Shown here: piece by piece, positions 45,360 through 57,612 of the stretch
Position numbering within the stretch: position 1 is the stretch's first letter
How the letters are laid out: each line of letters opens with the position of its first letter
NCBI GenBank assembly: GCA_020912385.1
Contig: CP087223.1
Location: 62,001 to 126,000, forward strand
Direction of reading: 5' to 3'
DNA length: 64,000 bases
Source of the DNA: Neofusicoccum parvum
Lineage: Eukaryota; Ascomycota; Dothideomycetes; Botryosphaeriales; Botryosphaeriaceae
Made by a program: the position numbers and the translations under genes
The notes under the pieces: generated by a model
Told to the model about the DNA's origin: nothing
What the model saw: only the letters and a program-made list of their open reading frames with translations
The model's database searches: none

Positions 45360-47141
45360 GCAGAAGCAAGGGCTCAGGAGTATAAAGCCAAGCCCCTCAA
45401 TCGAGGGTCCCGCCCACCCAGGCTTCGAGCGTAGAAAGAGCAGCCTTGACTCTGTGGAGACCGGAGCGAGCGCGGCCGAGGCAGCACGGGCGGTGGAGAA
45501 CGAGTATCGACGGCGGCGACAGTCCCTTCCAGACGCCAGGTCTGTTCGCGAGAAGCACAGCCGACGGCGGGCGGCGGCCAGGCATCGACGATGGCGACTG
45601 CCCCATTATCAGACCCCAGGTCTTCCGGCAAAGGGACCCGCTCCGAGGAGGCGGCCGTTTGGCGGGTAGAATGGCTGGCTTGCTGGTCTGCCCACGAGAT
45701 AACACGATGACCAAGGCGCCGTGGAGCTGCGGGCGCAGGAGAAGGTATCTTTGAAGCGCCGGGAGGCCGGGAAGACGCCGCAGATGGCAGCTGAGGGAGA
45801 TTTGGTGGCACAGCGTTGATGGAGGAGGTGGGCGGTGGGCGGTGGAGGCAATCGACGCGCCGCTCGGTCAACCCCGCCCCGCACGCGTCTCGAATTTCTC
45901 GGCTCCGCGCCGACGCGCTAGCGCCTCGAGGCTCTTCCCGTCCCGCGCTCGCAGTCGCCCCGACCTCTCCGCATCATCGCCGCCGCCCGCGGTTCCATCT
46001 GCGTCCCCATCTGCTCGCTCCACGCAGGCACATCGAAGGCTTCCGCCCGCCCGCTCGTCCAACGGGGCCACCATGTCCATTCCGTTGCGTCCTTGAATCG
46101 CCGACCGCATCGATCCTGAACAGCGGAGCCAGCTCGTCAAGACCTACGACAACACAACGGCACACTGGTCGGAGTCAGGGCTGCTCAAGAAGGCCGGTTG
46201 GGTGGAGGGGTAGGCAGTGGATCACCGGGCTGGAGCCAGTAGCGGCAGAGAAGAAGAGCAGGCCATGCTTCCACCTGGGTAATACTGGGGGTCTGCAGGG
46301 GCATCCATTTGGGGTGGGCGGATTGCCGTATCTTCTATCTCGGTGCAATTTGTCTGCCCGTCCCGGTGCTGACACATGCGTCTGGACGGGTCTGATGGAT
46401 TGCGCCCGGAGAAAATGAGTAGGCTCGCAGACGACAGCGCCAAGGGCCTGTGTGTCTGAGAGTCTATTGGGACCGTCTGCCTGCGTGGGTGACTGCCGTT
46501 CTTCTATCCCCCGCTCTTCTTATAGGCTGGTGGTGGCGCACTGGTATAGTTTTCCGACGCCGAGTCAAGGTTGCTCCAGACCTCAACGTCGAAAAGCCTG
46601 GGTGTGTGTGATTCCTCGCGCTGTAAACCTCTTGAAGAGCTATCATTTCGACCATCCCATCTTTGCTACTCCGCCTTGACCCGCGCTCTGCCTTCTGACC
46701 ACCCCCAGCTCCCTCTACGCTCCATATACCTGGCCCCGGGCCTACCCTCTCTTACGGCCCTACGAAGTTTCATGGAGAGGAAGATTACGGTTTATAGGAA
46801 AGTAGATTCAAAGGCGCATGAGCTCTTGTATAGCTCGCTGTGGCATAGATCGCTCGCTAGGAAAATACATCTTTTTTGACCACGCCTATTTCGCCACCAC
46901 GATGCTCTTGCTGATAACAACACCAGAAAGCCAGCCATACCGCTATCCAACTACGTTTTGCCTTGATGACCCCAAATACGCGCCACAGAACTACCATCCC
47001 ATGCCGCTGGACGTCGCTACCACTCCCAAACATGCCAGTAGAGGAACTTCGATAAAGACGCCGCCTCACGATATCCATGCCCGTCCTAAAATCAAAACGC
47101 CTCATCTTGACCGTACCTACAAAACGCCCCACAAATACAAA
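45360..47141. other. no confident gene
   Basis: Frames at 45374-45871 minus and 45816-46418 plus are GC-rich, without domain features. Nothing else stands out. Confidence 0.3.
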
Positions 47142-48583
47142 TCACAACGCGTTACGAAGATCTTCTCTGATATTTTCCTCAACATTATTCATCTCATCCT
47201 TGATAAAATTCTGCAAGTCCGCCTTCCGGTCCAACAGCCAATCATCAAGCTTCGCTTCGATAGCATCGTTCACGTCGGTGAAAAAGTCATCCTGCCGATC
47301 CTCCAGCTCGCCGTCTCGCTCGTCGAGCCGGTCTCTACAGTTGTCGTCGGCCTCGCGCACGCCGTCTTCGATCGCGCCGAGGCGTCGATGCATACGCTGC
47401 AGGTGATGCTCCACCACATCCAGCCGCTGGGCGGTGGCGGCGAACTCGGGGAGTGCGCTGACGGAGCGCGTCACGGCGCGAGTGCGGGGCAAGTCCAGCG
47501 GCGTGGAGCGCTCTCTGTCCCTCTCTTTCCGCATGTCGGCAACCTCGTCACGGAGCAGCGCCAGGCTCTCGCCGAGGTCGAGCAGCTGCTGCTCGATGCT
47601 GCGCTTCCAGGCCCTGTCCTTGGAGCTGGCAGATCCAGCGGCAGGGCTTTTTCGCCCTTGGTCAGTCCGCCGTCGCTTTCCCCGCCCTTGATGCGAAGAG
47701 AATGTAGATGGCGCTTGAGGAAAAGCACGAGTAGATTAGCGATGCCAGGTAGAGAAAGAATAGAATTCACGCTGTCTCTGGCCGGATTGTACTCACGGAT
47801 GTCGGCTTTTGACCGCGGTGGACTCGAGGAAGTCTCGGACCGCACCGTTGAGAGCTCCGACGTACGCGCAATGTCTTGGTATGCAGGCGGTTGATGGCGA
47901 CTTTCGCTGGGGCTGAGCAGCGCACCAACGTCCATGCCACCCGCCCCGTGATACAAAGCTGATATGCCAAATGCTTGGGGCGCCGAGCAGAGGGAGCCAT
48001 TTGATGCAAGGGTACACAACTCGTCGATGCACTCGACAAGAGCATCGGTCTTGGGTAGGTACAGGGTTAGATCTGTAGCGAGTGAAAGAGAACGCAGAGC
48101 CTCGAGAATCCTGCCAGCCGCGTCCGACCGTGGTTCAAAGCTTGAAGTCTCCTTCGGGCCGACTATCGTAGCAGGTTGCTTGAGTAGGAACTGAAGTATG
48201 ATGATGTCCGTGGACGATGAACACTGCTGGGAGTTGGCAAGCAGGTCGCTCACGCATGCCTGCGTTGCCTCGCTGCCATCCACCGGTAAAGTCTGCAAGT
48301 GGGAGATTTTCTGGGGTTCAATGCATATGTAAAGAGGGACTTTGCGGCCGGACGTTTTGAGGGCGACGGGAACGCAGAGGCGAAACAGCACGGCGCGTTT
48401 TGTGCGATCGAAACCGACCTTGCAGAAGACGCGGCTTGGTGCTGCAGGCAACGTGCAGCCCAGACGCCCGACCTGGCCCGCGTCGGACCCCCACTGGGCG
48501 CAGCAGAGGCCGTTGTCAAGCAGATCCCGCAAGCCGTCGGTGGACACCGTTGGCCTCGGCTCCGGCGAGCGGGACGAGGCCAT
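47142..48583 (-). CDS. two-exon coiled-coil protein F1, fungal hypothetical family
   Basis: Exons 48583-47797 and 47686-47142 (intron 110 nt, donor GTGAGT, acceptor AAG) join in phase to 443 residues from MASSRSPEPRP. Residues 1-230 are a globular region (LFRLCVPVALK, LYICIEPQKISHLQ, TDLTLYLPKTDALVECI). An ALYHGAGG motif then leads into a Ser/Pro linker (HQPPAYQDI), a basic RRGKRRRTDQGRK patch formed across the splice junction, and a long coiled coil (QLLDLGESLALLRDEVADM; READDNCRDRLDERDGELED; KADLQNFIKDEMNNVEENI). This plan (LY.G.gG, PP.Y.d, KRRR, coiled coil) recurs in ascomycete hypothetical proteins. The frame is intact. F2 is a decayed paralogue 2 kb away. Confidence 0.65.
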
Positions 48584-48840
48584 GGTCACGAAGAAAGTCA
48601 CCCCGTCCTGCGTGTACGTGTCAGCCAGATTCAGACGGCTCAAGTGATGATGCACCCCCCGGCACCGGGTCTAGCGCCGGGGAACCCTCCCTCCCAGGCT
48701 TTGCGAATTGTTGAAATTCCGAGCAGCCGTGGCTCCGCAATCTCGCGAGGACCAGCGCATGGGACAGCTCGCAGAACGGCATCCATGGCCTCTTTCACCA
48801 AGGCCTGCTCAACGCTCACGCCGGGTGCACGAAGCACGGT

Positions 48841-49033
48841 CTGCTCACGAGATCTCTCCGCGCGCCGCGGAAGTGTGACGATCCGCGTAACGGCGCCCTG
48901 TTCCCGACCGGAAACAGGACCCTACAGGCCGGCGGTAAACGGGCCTGCTCACGGTATCTCTTCACACCCGCAGACAGCGCGGCGATTCGCGTAACGGCGA
49001 CCTGTTCCGAGAAGAAACAGGCCCCTACAGACC
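48841..49033. repeat. tandem duplication, two copies, period 104 bp
   Basis: Copies at 48841-48936 and 48945-49033 share CTGCTCACG, CGCGTAACGGCG, CCTGTTCC, AAACAGG and CCCTACAG in register. Each copy holds a CCTGTT...AACAGG hairpin. The middle of each unit has diverged. Lies upstream of F1; no coding role is evident. Confidence 0.75.
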
Positions 49034-49559
49034 CCCGAGCAGTTGCGCTTTCGCGTTGTGTCATTGTCTGTCTCTGCCAGACGGTCCGCCGAGATGCGAT
49101 TGTGCCGCTACCTACCCCACCACCCTCCAGGCTTTCGGCTTCGGGGGCCAGAGCAGCCTTGGCTCGATTTCGGGATGAGAGTTGACTGACCTCTTGCCGA
49201 GCAAGGACGGGAAGCGGTCGCGAGAGGTGGAGGGACAGAAGCGAGTGTGAGGGCGCTGGGCGGCAGAGCCTAGGCTGATAAGCACACGGATGTTAGCACA
49301 CGGATGGATGCGGGGCTGGAGAATTCAATGGAAGGATGCATACCGTCGGGGGACGCGAGGCGCGCCGGAGGGAGGTTGCGAGCAGCACGGATGACGAAGG
49401 GCAGAGGTGGTGACGTCTCCCCGCTCGTGCGCAAAGGGACGAGCCTTGGCACGGATTAGTCATCATATCACGTGCTCTACTACTCGTACTCCACTCGTCT
49501 CTGAAGACTCTCCTTAATAAGTATAATAATCTAACGTCATCTCAGCTCAGCTCTGGCGG

Positions 49560-50035
49560 CAGCTATACGGCTCAAATGCCACTGTAGGCAAAGAAAACCT
49601 GCTGGAGTCTTTAGTGCCGCGGCCGCTCCACGCAATTCAACCGCGCATTGATCAACGATTAGACAACTACACCCATGACAGGATGGCGGGCTGGTGGAGA
49701 AGGAGATAAAAGAACAGATTGCCGTAGCCACATACGGCTTGGTTGTCGAGCTGTCAGTCAACGAGAAGTTTGCCAGTGCAGCTCAGGACGACCTCGCCAG
49801 CGTTGTGGCGGAGCAGCTCGGTGATATTGTTCCTGTGAAGCTTGAAGAGGTCGTCTCAGTTCCGTACAGATATTCCGTTGATGCTGCAGGCCTTTTCAGC
49901 TGGCGACATACTCCACGAGCCATCGTCATCTCTTTAACTGCCGACATCTGTCACAATATTTGGCATCTTTGCACGCCAGACTTGATTTCATCTGCTGTAC
50001 TCACTCGCACCAGTCGAGCACTGGCGACTTTATAA
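49560..50035 (+). pseudogene. possible coiled-coil gene remnant
   Basis: One frame reads TVGKENLLESLVPRP and IQPRIDQRLDNYTHDRMAG. One base shifted it continues VEKEIKEQIAVATYGLVVEL and EKFASAAQDDLASVVAEQL, ending at TAA 50035. Charged helical composition recalls the coiled coils of F1/F2, but I see no certain match. No start codon is assigned. Confidence 0.3.
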
Positions 50036-50379
50036 AGCTTCGCCTGGTGCGTGGCATGCTGTGGCTGCCCATGGTGCGGTCTTTCAGTGCTTCAGCATGT
50101 AGTGATCAGTCACGAGACGCACAGCCGCGGCCAGCGGTGGTATTAACGTGCCGTTCGCTAAGCTCAATGCTACTTCAGCCGTGATTCTGGTATTGCTATT
50201 GTAAGAGCTGGTGGGTTGCACCGGGTTGCCCAGTGAGTTGAGCGCGTAGATCCGGGAGAGACGCAGGCGGCGCAGGTAGAAGCAGTCCCAGAACTGCTAA
50301 CAAAGTGCTGCTCTAGGGCCCAGAACGACCAGAATAAACAGTAGGAGTAGGATCATTGATTGTTCCAGGAAAAATAATA

Positions 50380-50720
50380 TGGGAGTCTATATACACACTT
50401 ATTCCGTCTGCCGGAAAGTCCTATCCTAGGCCCGTCATATTACTATTTTAATAAAATGCAAGCAACTTTATACGTTTAGGAATGAAGAGACAAAAAAGGG
50501 GTTTAGTAGCTTGATACTGGAGTTCCTTTTCCGCTCTACTTCTGTCTCTACCTTAAATTCTACCTTCTAGCCTTAGTATGATTTATATCTTTAATATTTT
50601 TATATCCTATCAAGGTAAAAGTATTGTCCGTTTAAGATATACTAATATATACTTACCCCTTATTGGTAAGTACAGTAAACCTCTAATATAGTTGAGAGTT
50701 TAGTAAATGCAGGAGCCACT
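50380..50720. other. AT-rich island
   Basis: Strongly AT-rich, with TATA-, TTTAATA- and CTTAGTATG-like steps. Resembles sequence degraded by repeat-induced point mutation. No coding frame. Confidence 0.45.
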
Positions 50721-50831
50721 AATCCTAGAAATGCAGTAGTATTACTGTCTACAATAAGACTCGGTGCACATTGGCCAACGGTTATAGGGAGCAACCAGTT
50801 TGCTGAGGGTTTGCATGTGCTCTCCACGGGT

Positions 50832-51788
50832 CTAAACCGCCACAGTATCTGCTTCTGCCTGACTCATAGCCTGAAGGCAGTCTTTCGCGAGGTCTCTCGT
50901 TTGCGGTCTCAGCTCGTCGATGGTAGCAACCCACGCAAGACGCGTCTTCCAAAGCTCCCACCGCTCAGGACACGATACGTTCTCGCCCTGCCATAGATTC
51001 TCAGGACCAATGCGGCGTGGTACCTCCACTCTTGTTGCGAACAGGATGTGCCCTGCGCCCGTGATCCACTCTGCAACGACTGGGATAGTGGCGTCAAGGC
51101 TTCTTATCGAGCTCAGCTCCCTCTGGCGAGCCATCCACTCATCATCGCTGTCAGAGTCCTCCTCCTCGTCGTCCGTAGTCTTCCACGGCTCTTCCTCCAA
51201 CGCCATCATAATTTCGCGCGCCCCAAAACCGAGGAGGCTGTACGCACCACTCTCCCCCCGAGCGCTAAGCCGAACGGCGAATGCACAGATATTGAGATAC
51301 GCTCGATAAGCATCCTTCTCCACATCGGCCGCAGCAAAAGGCGGAACTGCAGACACACATCAGCCAACCGCCAGTCTTCCCACACACCCGGCTCCCTCAC
51401 CATTGAATTCCCACTCCGTCCAATGCGCATGCCAGATCGGCATGTCGGCCCACATCTTCATGTCCCACACGACCGCAGCGCCACCCTCCTCCCTCTCCAC
51501 ATCCGGCAGCTGCGAGATGGCGTCCACGAGCGCGGCCAGCGCCTCCTGCGCGTCCGGCGCGCTGCGGGCGGCGTCGCACAGCAGCCGCCACAGCCGCCAG
51601 AGGTGTCCCTCCGCCGCCGCTTCGTCGCCCGCGCGCGCCGCCGCTTCGGTGGCGCGCACGAGCTCGCGCGCGGTGGCGCTCGGGTCGGCGGCGGACAGTG
51701 TGCGCAGCGCGTGGATTTCCTGCGCGGCGGCGTCTCCCTGCGCGTCGGCGAGACGTTGGGTGAGGAACTGTTGCAGGGCGGTCGCCAT
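50832..51788 (-). CDS. DUF3632-family protein
   Basis: Exons 51788-51401 and 51346-50832 (intron 54 nt, GTGAGG...CTGCAG) join in phase to 300 residues. The layout follows fungal DUF3632: an N-terminal helical part (FLTQRLADA, WRLWRLLCDAA), then a W-rich segment (WADMPIWHAHWTEWEFN), a helix YRAYLNICAFAVRLSA, an LL.FGAREIMMALEEE helix with an acidic loop (DDEEEDSDSDDEW), a VAEWITGAGHILF strand, and the terminal ENLWQGENVSCPERWELWK block. Function unknown in the family. Undamaged. Confidence 0.8.
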
Positions 51789-52756
51789 GCCTGGTAGTCT
51801 AGGTGCTGGGTTATTGGCAGTGGAAGGATGTGGCAGGGCGGGGTGAAGGCGAAGAGAGACGGTGGTGGAGGAGAAAGATGGTGGGTGTTTTGATTTGGCA
51901 GGTGCCAGTTTTGTACCGCATGGAAAGAACACCACGTATCGGTGTCCCTGTTTTCGGCCGTTTCGGATGCGTAGAATTGGCCGCATCTTCGCTGGTAGTG
52001 GCCTCGCGCATTCGTCAAAATCTCGTCCCTGGTTGTTTTAGCGCTGCCGTGTATACGAGTATTCCTGCTATGAATGCAAGATGGTCCGTTAATAAGGTTA
52101 AGTACTGCAAAGATTGACAACTCAGGCAACGGTTTCTCCGTGAAGTTCCGGCCAACTTTATACCTCGGAGTTCTACTATACTGCTTTACCTAACACGGTT
52201 AACCGTTTAGGGGAATTAGCGCCCTAAATCCAACGCTTGACCAAACCATCCTCGTATAAATTTATAAATGACACCCCGATACCTTTTTAAGCTAGTGGCA
52301 GCCCAGCGTAGCCGAATTTTAGCAGCCGTGACATGCCGACGACGTTCGTAGTCTTTCAGTGTGTTGAATAATCATACTGCTTATCACCAAGCCAGCCACA
52401 AAGTGCACGAGAATGCGCCTCCTTAGAGGAGAAGAGAATACGAGGTGCTCAACGTGACATGGTATTACAAAATGGGTATAGTCTTGGCTTTCTCCGTATG
52501 CAACGAGAGCCTTAACCACTTTAAGTACATATATACAACGGTCTACCTGGAGCTATACGAACGACGATAGATATCGGTAACAAGCCATGATGGGTCGGAA
52601 TAATCCAAATATTCCGATGAGAGAAACCTCCAGACGCAAATATATAAAGCCAAGAATGCCCTTTCTCAGTGCTCATCAACCAGCAATTCCTTCATCCCGC
52701 AACCAAAGCAGTATACTCATTCTCTCTCTCTCTTAACTTCTTCTCAAACTGCAATC

Positions 52757-53530
52757 ATGAAGGTCCTCAGTCTTCTCTCTGTCTTCCTACTTGGTGCTGC
52801 TGCTGTGGCTGTCCCTCAGCCTCAAGAAAGCACGACCGAACTTACCGAGGAGGAATACGTCCTTCCTTCTGGTCCCTCGAAGACGTACGACGTCGGAAAA
52901 TGGATGGATGCTTCGAAGGTCAAGTCGACTACGCCCAGTCTGACGGCGTACGGTGTTCCTCAAGGAAAGCGGTTCAAATGCGGTAGGCCTCCGTACCTCG
53001 ATCTGGAAGACAACAAAAAAAAGGGGCAAAGACTGACCTTAACTTAGGAAACCGCATCTATTCTGACGGCGAGATGTACCGCGCTCTCAGCCGAGCTGGA
53101 CAGCAAGAGGTTGCGTACAAGCAGATCGGTTCGTACCCATATAATAACACAAGTACTATTCGACAGTGTTTCTAAAGCGGCCTGCAGGACAAAACCTCTA
53201 CCCTCATTATTACGGCAACCGCGAGAACCTCGACCTTAGGGGATGTAACTCTAAGCAGACGAAGGAGTGGCCTGCCTTTGTAGGCTCAACCTACGAGGGC
53301 GGTCCCGACCCTGGCGCCGACCGTGTTATGTAAGTTGCGAATATTTTATCAGCTTTCATGCCAGTGGTTTTGGTAGCTCAATATAATTATCCTCTTTATA
53401 AGCTAACTCGAATCATAGTTACGTCTACCGCGATTCTCGGGCAAACGGTAAATCGGTTGAGTTCTGCACCATCATTACGCATGAGGGAGCTGCTCAACGC
53501 AACGGGTTTACTTCATGCCAACTGATCTAA
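52757..53530 (+). CDS. secreted guanyl-specific ribonuclease (RNase T1/N1 family)
   Basis: Four exons (52757-52982, 53048-53128, 53188-53329, 53419-53530) join in phase to 186 residues. Introns are 65, 59 and 89 nt, all GT-AG, the last with a GCTAAC branch site. A signal peptide (MKVLSLLSVFLLGAAAVA) precedes an acidic pro-like segment to about residue 70. The catalytic domain keeps the T1 residues: Y107 and H109 (LYPHYYGN), E129 (KEW), R148 (ADRVI) and H171 (ITHEGA). Four cysteines can form two disulphides. The enzyme cleaves single-stranded RNA after G, by family knowledge, and would act outside the cell. A CT-rich tract and a TATATAAAG-like box (about 52640) lie upstream. Undamaged. Confidence 0.85.
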
Positions 53531-53939
53531 GGCGGTTATAGTTCAAAACGCGCTTCTCCTACACTCTATGCGAATTAAAATGTAGCCTGTCCTTACGGTC
53601 CTTACTAGTCTGGTTTAGAACCGTCCACTCATTTAGTTACTTAATTTAAGAATTGTTTTCTCCTAACCTACGCTTGTTGTAAGTAGCTGGATAATTTATG
53701 AGAGCCGGCAATGTTGCTTTCTCTTCTCATCGGGAGTGCTTTAAGTGAACGCAAGAATGGTGTATTTCCAAATGAATGGCTCTTCATGCCGGCACAAAGT
53801 GTTGGAGAAACACGAGCCAGTCTCTCTCTCCCGTGTTCAAGGGAGGGGGGTATAAGGGGCTGTCAAGCCTCTAGGAGCAACTTGATGTGATCCGTCCTTT
53901 TGCTCTGTTCCAACACAAAGCCTACCAATCATTCAGGCA

Positions 53940-54230
53940 TCTAGCGCAGGCCGCGGCTTTGGTGAGCAGCTGGCAGAGGACTATGGTGCGGACCGGGTGC
54001 AAGGCTCCCTCAGCCATGAAGCCTTTTTCTTCGTCGTCATCGTCGTCGCCGTCGGAGAACTGGACCGGCCAGTACGAACATTGCGTGTGAGACTGCCGGG
54101 CGTCGCGACAATCTTAAATGCACACATAGTACCGCCGATGCGGACCATACACACCCTGCCGTACAGTCCGCTGCCGAGAAGGCGGCCGACGCGATCCTGA
54201 GGCGCGGGGAGACCAGATTTGTGTGGTGGA
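53940..54230 (-). pseudogene. K5: N-lobe fragment of the kinase family
   Basis: RVGRLLGSGLYGRVCMVRIG and CAFKI (beta3 Lys) match the start of K1-K4. A 50-nt intron (54109-54060, GT-AG) sits exactly at the shared intron 1 position. The next exon begins FSDGDDDDDEEKGFMAEGAL, like the F..(D/E)..FFAE starts of the paralogues. After about 45 more residues the similarity ends. No HGD loop or DFG follows. The fragment is head to head with the AAA ATPase gene. Confidence 0.65.
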
Positions 54231-54419
54231 GGTGTGCTAGCTGACGTTAGCGTATGCAGGCGTTGCGGTGGAGGAGACGCCAGTCTGGCACTGATCACCC
54301 GATCAAAGACGTAGAGGGCCAAAAGCGAGTACTTGCAACATCACCATCCCCACCTGTTTCCTTCTTCTTTAACTTTGAGCTCAGGCCCCGGCATCGGCTG
54401 CTGCCGGAAAACTGCGAGA

Positions 54420-56708
54420 CTGAAGCTCTGTTTTTGGTAATTACCTCAATATGGGGGCCAATGCCCCGAAGGTTCATCATTCCTCCATTCAGCGGGAATA
54501 ATGCGATCAACGACTTTGAAATAGTACCCGAGCACTTCATTCGAGAAGAAAGTGCATTGTGGACAGCTCTCAAGACACGAGGCGAGAAATTTTTGTTTTT
54601 TTTTCAGGGTGCGCACAAGAAATATTCAGGCCGTCCTCACGAGAACCGTTGGCTCAAAAGCTTGCTTCAAAACGTTCGTACAGTGTTCCAATCCGCAGAC
54701 CGTATATGCTAACATTGCTTAGGTCAACGGCGCGGATTATATCAATCAGGGGTTGGGCATATCATATACCAGGAAGAAGGCGTGCGGAACTTACCCTTAT
54801 GGTCCATTGCCCATGGAACTTGGTGGAGGAGTAATAGGTACCGTCACCAAAGTCGAAAATGTAGCGTCGCCCTGCGATCAAGCTACCTGCGAACGCTGCA
54901 CTTCTTTTTACCCGGACCACGAAGTCGATAGCGAACTCAGGGAGCACTCCATGAATCAACGCGCCGGCGACTTCGGATTCTATAGCAACGCTTACCGCTT
55001 CACGGAGGACCAACATATTCTGCTTCCACGGAGGATCTACAGATACGCCCTGCAAGACCGCAAGTGGCACTCACTTAACGTAGACGAAGTCAATGAGCTT
55101 GAGGAGCTCACAGGCGTTGTTCGAAGTCCTTTCGACAACCTCGTACTTGGAAGCGGCCACAAACGGCTCATTCAAGCTCTCGTCAAGCACCAGACGCGGA
55201 GATTCAATCATAGTAGCACCATCCGTGGCAGTATAGGTAGCTCTAATGGGCCTCCAACATCGGGTGCAAACATCAACGGCTGCCCGACTGAATCGCTAGA
55301 CCTGGTGCGTGGCAAAGGAAGAGGCCTGACCATCCTGCTACACGGTGTCCCTGGTGTCGGAAAGACGTCAACCGCCGAGTGCGTAGCTTCGGAGGTAAAG
55401 AGATCGTTATTTCCAATCACCTGTGGCGACCTGGGCTTGAAAGCCACCGAAGTCGAAGCGAAGCTTGAGGAGTTCTTCTACACGGCTCAGAAATGGGGCT
55501 GTGTTCTGCTTCTAGATGAAGCCGATGTTTTCCTCGCCAAGAGGGCAGAGAGCGATCTTCAGCGAAACGCACTCGTGTCTGGTAAGCTCTGATAATCTCT
55601 TGTTGTCTGTTCCTTTCTATTATTTCTCCTGTAACGGTATGGGCATTACTTGGGCATACAGTTGCAAGTTGGGTATCTACTTACTACATAATCTGCTCTA
55701 TGTTCATTACTACTTCCTAAATACTCCCCAACTTCTACCCGATTTTACCCAACAATTATTTTTATAAACCACAAAAGATACTACCTTTATAAACCAGAGT
55801 CATCTACATTCTTACACTCTATATACACGCAAGAGTATGCTGCGTATCTCAGCACAGTTTACTAAAAAACTGCTACACCTCCTTCGGGGCCTCTTGCCTA
55901 CCTTCTTTTTTTCTGTCCTCGATTCCTTTACTTCCCTCCTTCACACCATAATGCGAGAAGATCAAGCATAGATAACGGTTTCTTCACTAACAACCCCTTT
56001 GAAGTTCTCCTCCGAGTACTTGAATACTACGCCGGCGTCCTTATACTCACCACAACCCGTGTCGGCGAGTTTGACGAGGCCTTCAGGAGCCGCATACATA
56101 TCAGCCTCTATTACCCATAGCTTGATAAGGACTCCAAAATGAGGATATGGAGAATGAATTTGGACCGTGTGCTCGAGATGGGCCACGTTGATGTCGACGA
56201 CGATGCCATAATGCAATTTGCCAAAGTGCACCGGAGCAAAACCGAGACCAATAAGGGCCAACGATGGAATGGGCGACAGATCAAGAATGCATTCCAGACG
56301 GCATTGGTGCTGGCCGACTGGGACTTCGAGAACGGAACCTGCAATGATAATCGCCACGAGGGCGATTATGGCGAGTGTGAGGCCCTACTGCGGCCGCGGA
56401 TCCGGACAGAGCACTTCGTTAACATAGCCGAGACGAGCGCCCACTTCGACGACTACATCAACGATATGGTTGAATTGGACCCATCCCAGAGAGAGGAGTC
56501 TGGTGCCTTCTCTGTAGCTGCGGAGGGCAAAGGATGGCGAAAGGACGACTTCAGGACTCGAGATCACGGGTTCATGGACTCTTTCCGCAGAAACGATTCT
56601 GACCACAAGTTGGCGCGTTCCAAGGGAAGACGGAGCAGGCCCAACAAGCACGCTGCTTCAGATAGCGGGGACGAGGAGCAAGAAGAGTTGGATGAGGAAG
56701 ATGGCTAA
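54420..56708 (+). pseudogene. AAA ATPase gene with DUF7025-like N-terminus, one nonsense codon
   Basis: An upstream exon (to about 54670) carries PPFSGNNAINDFEIVPEHF and LKTRGEKFLFF, like fungal DUF7025. The next exon (54722-55581) has HGVPGVGKTSTAE (Walker A) and CVLLLDEADVF (Walker B). A 423-nt intron (55582-56004; GTAAGC, CACTAAC branch, AAG) joins in phase to VLLRVLEYYAGVLILTTTR and FDEAFRSRIHISLYYP. There TAG (56118-56120) interrupts before LDKDSKMRIW, and the frame then stays open to TAA 56708 with the lid region (WNGRQIKNAFQTALVLA) and an acidic tail. The N-terminus upstream of 54420 was not found. The broken frame and long intron suggest a decaying gene. Confidence 0.65.
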
Positions 56709-57612
56709 TAAATCGAAGGGTCGTTGACCATCAACTCATTGATATTGGTCAACCTGTCTTTCAGGCAACGCTTGTCTTTCAATTCCTTAGGCACTACAAT
56801 CACTCGAAGATTCTACTGGAGAAAATAAGGGCATCATTTTGGCACTGTTCACGGCAAATATCCTCGGATATCATTTCCTCGGATTTTATTATTTCCTCGG
56901 TTATATTACTTCACATTTATGTATGTGGGACACTCATTCTCCTTCATCCAGAAGGACAGACAAAAATTCAATTCATTCTCAAGACTTGAAGCCTTGGGCA
57001 CCGACTCTTCCTTTCTATTTTCACTATACGATTCGGACCAAAAGGTCCACACAAACCACACTGTGAGGCCCCTCAGCCGCTGGACGTGGCACGTTGTGCG
57101 GCGGAGCCTTCGCGGCGGGCAGAGCACTTCCACGGCGTAGGCTGCTTAGCTAAGTAGGCTCCCAGCGCGGTAGGTACACCAACCAACCTTCGCCTCTCGC
57201 ACTCTGTTTATCTTCCTGTACGTAGATGCTCAGTTGAGTGCAAGGCCAACCTTCTGGCCTTCGCAGCTTCGTAATCTTCAGCTTGCTGAACGAGCCGCAG
57301 GGTGACGACGATGTGCGAGGATGGCCTGCACTACTGTTTCGACTCATTGGTCCCTTGGCTCCCGGGAAACTTGCTGTTCTGTTTTGTCGCCAGTCCTGCC
57401 CTGATACTTCCTCGAACGTCCTTCGGCTCGTACATGATTTTTCCCGAGCATTTTGCACCATATTCACATGCGTTGGAACGCGACGTGATCATCGTGCGGT
57501 TGGGTGGATTCTCAGAATTCAAGACATTGCTCGATAGGAATTCTACCCCTAGACACTCTAGTATATATATGAAAGGAGAGAAAGTAGAGTATTGCATGAA
57601 GAGAGCAAAAGG
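56709..57612. other. no gene seen
   Basis: Frames here show no domains. The region holds the 3' flanks of two convergent genes. Confidence 0.35.

Noticed and set aside
46818..47894. 358-codon plus-strand frame
   Set aside because: Antisense to the F1 coiled coil; its Leu/Ile richness is what antisense of Glu/Asp/Lys-rich codons gives.
50832..51788. Taken at first for a sixth kinase C-terminal domain
   Set aside because: The second exon and final LWQGENVSCPERWELW block match DUF3632, and there is no kinase domain upstream.
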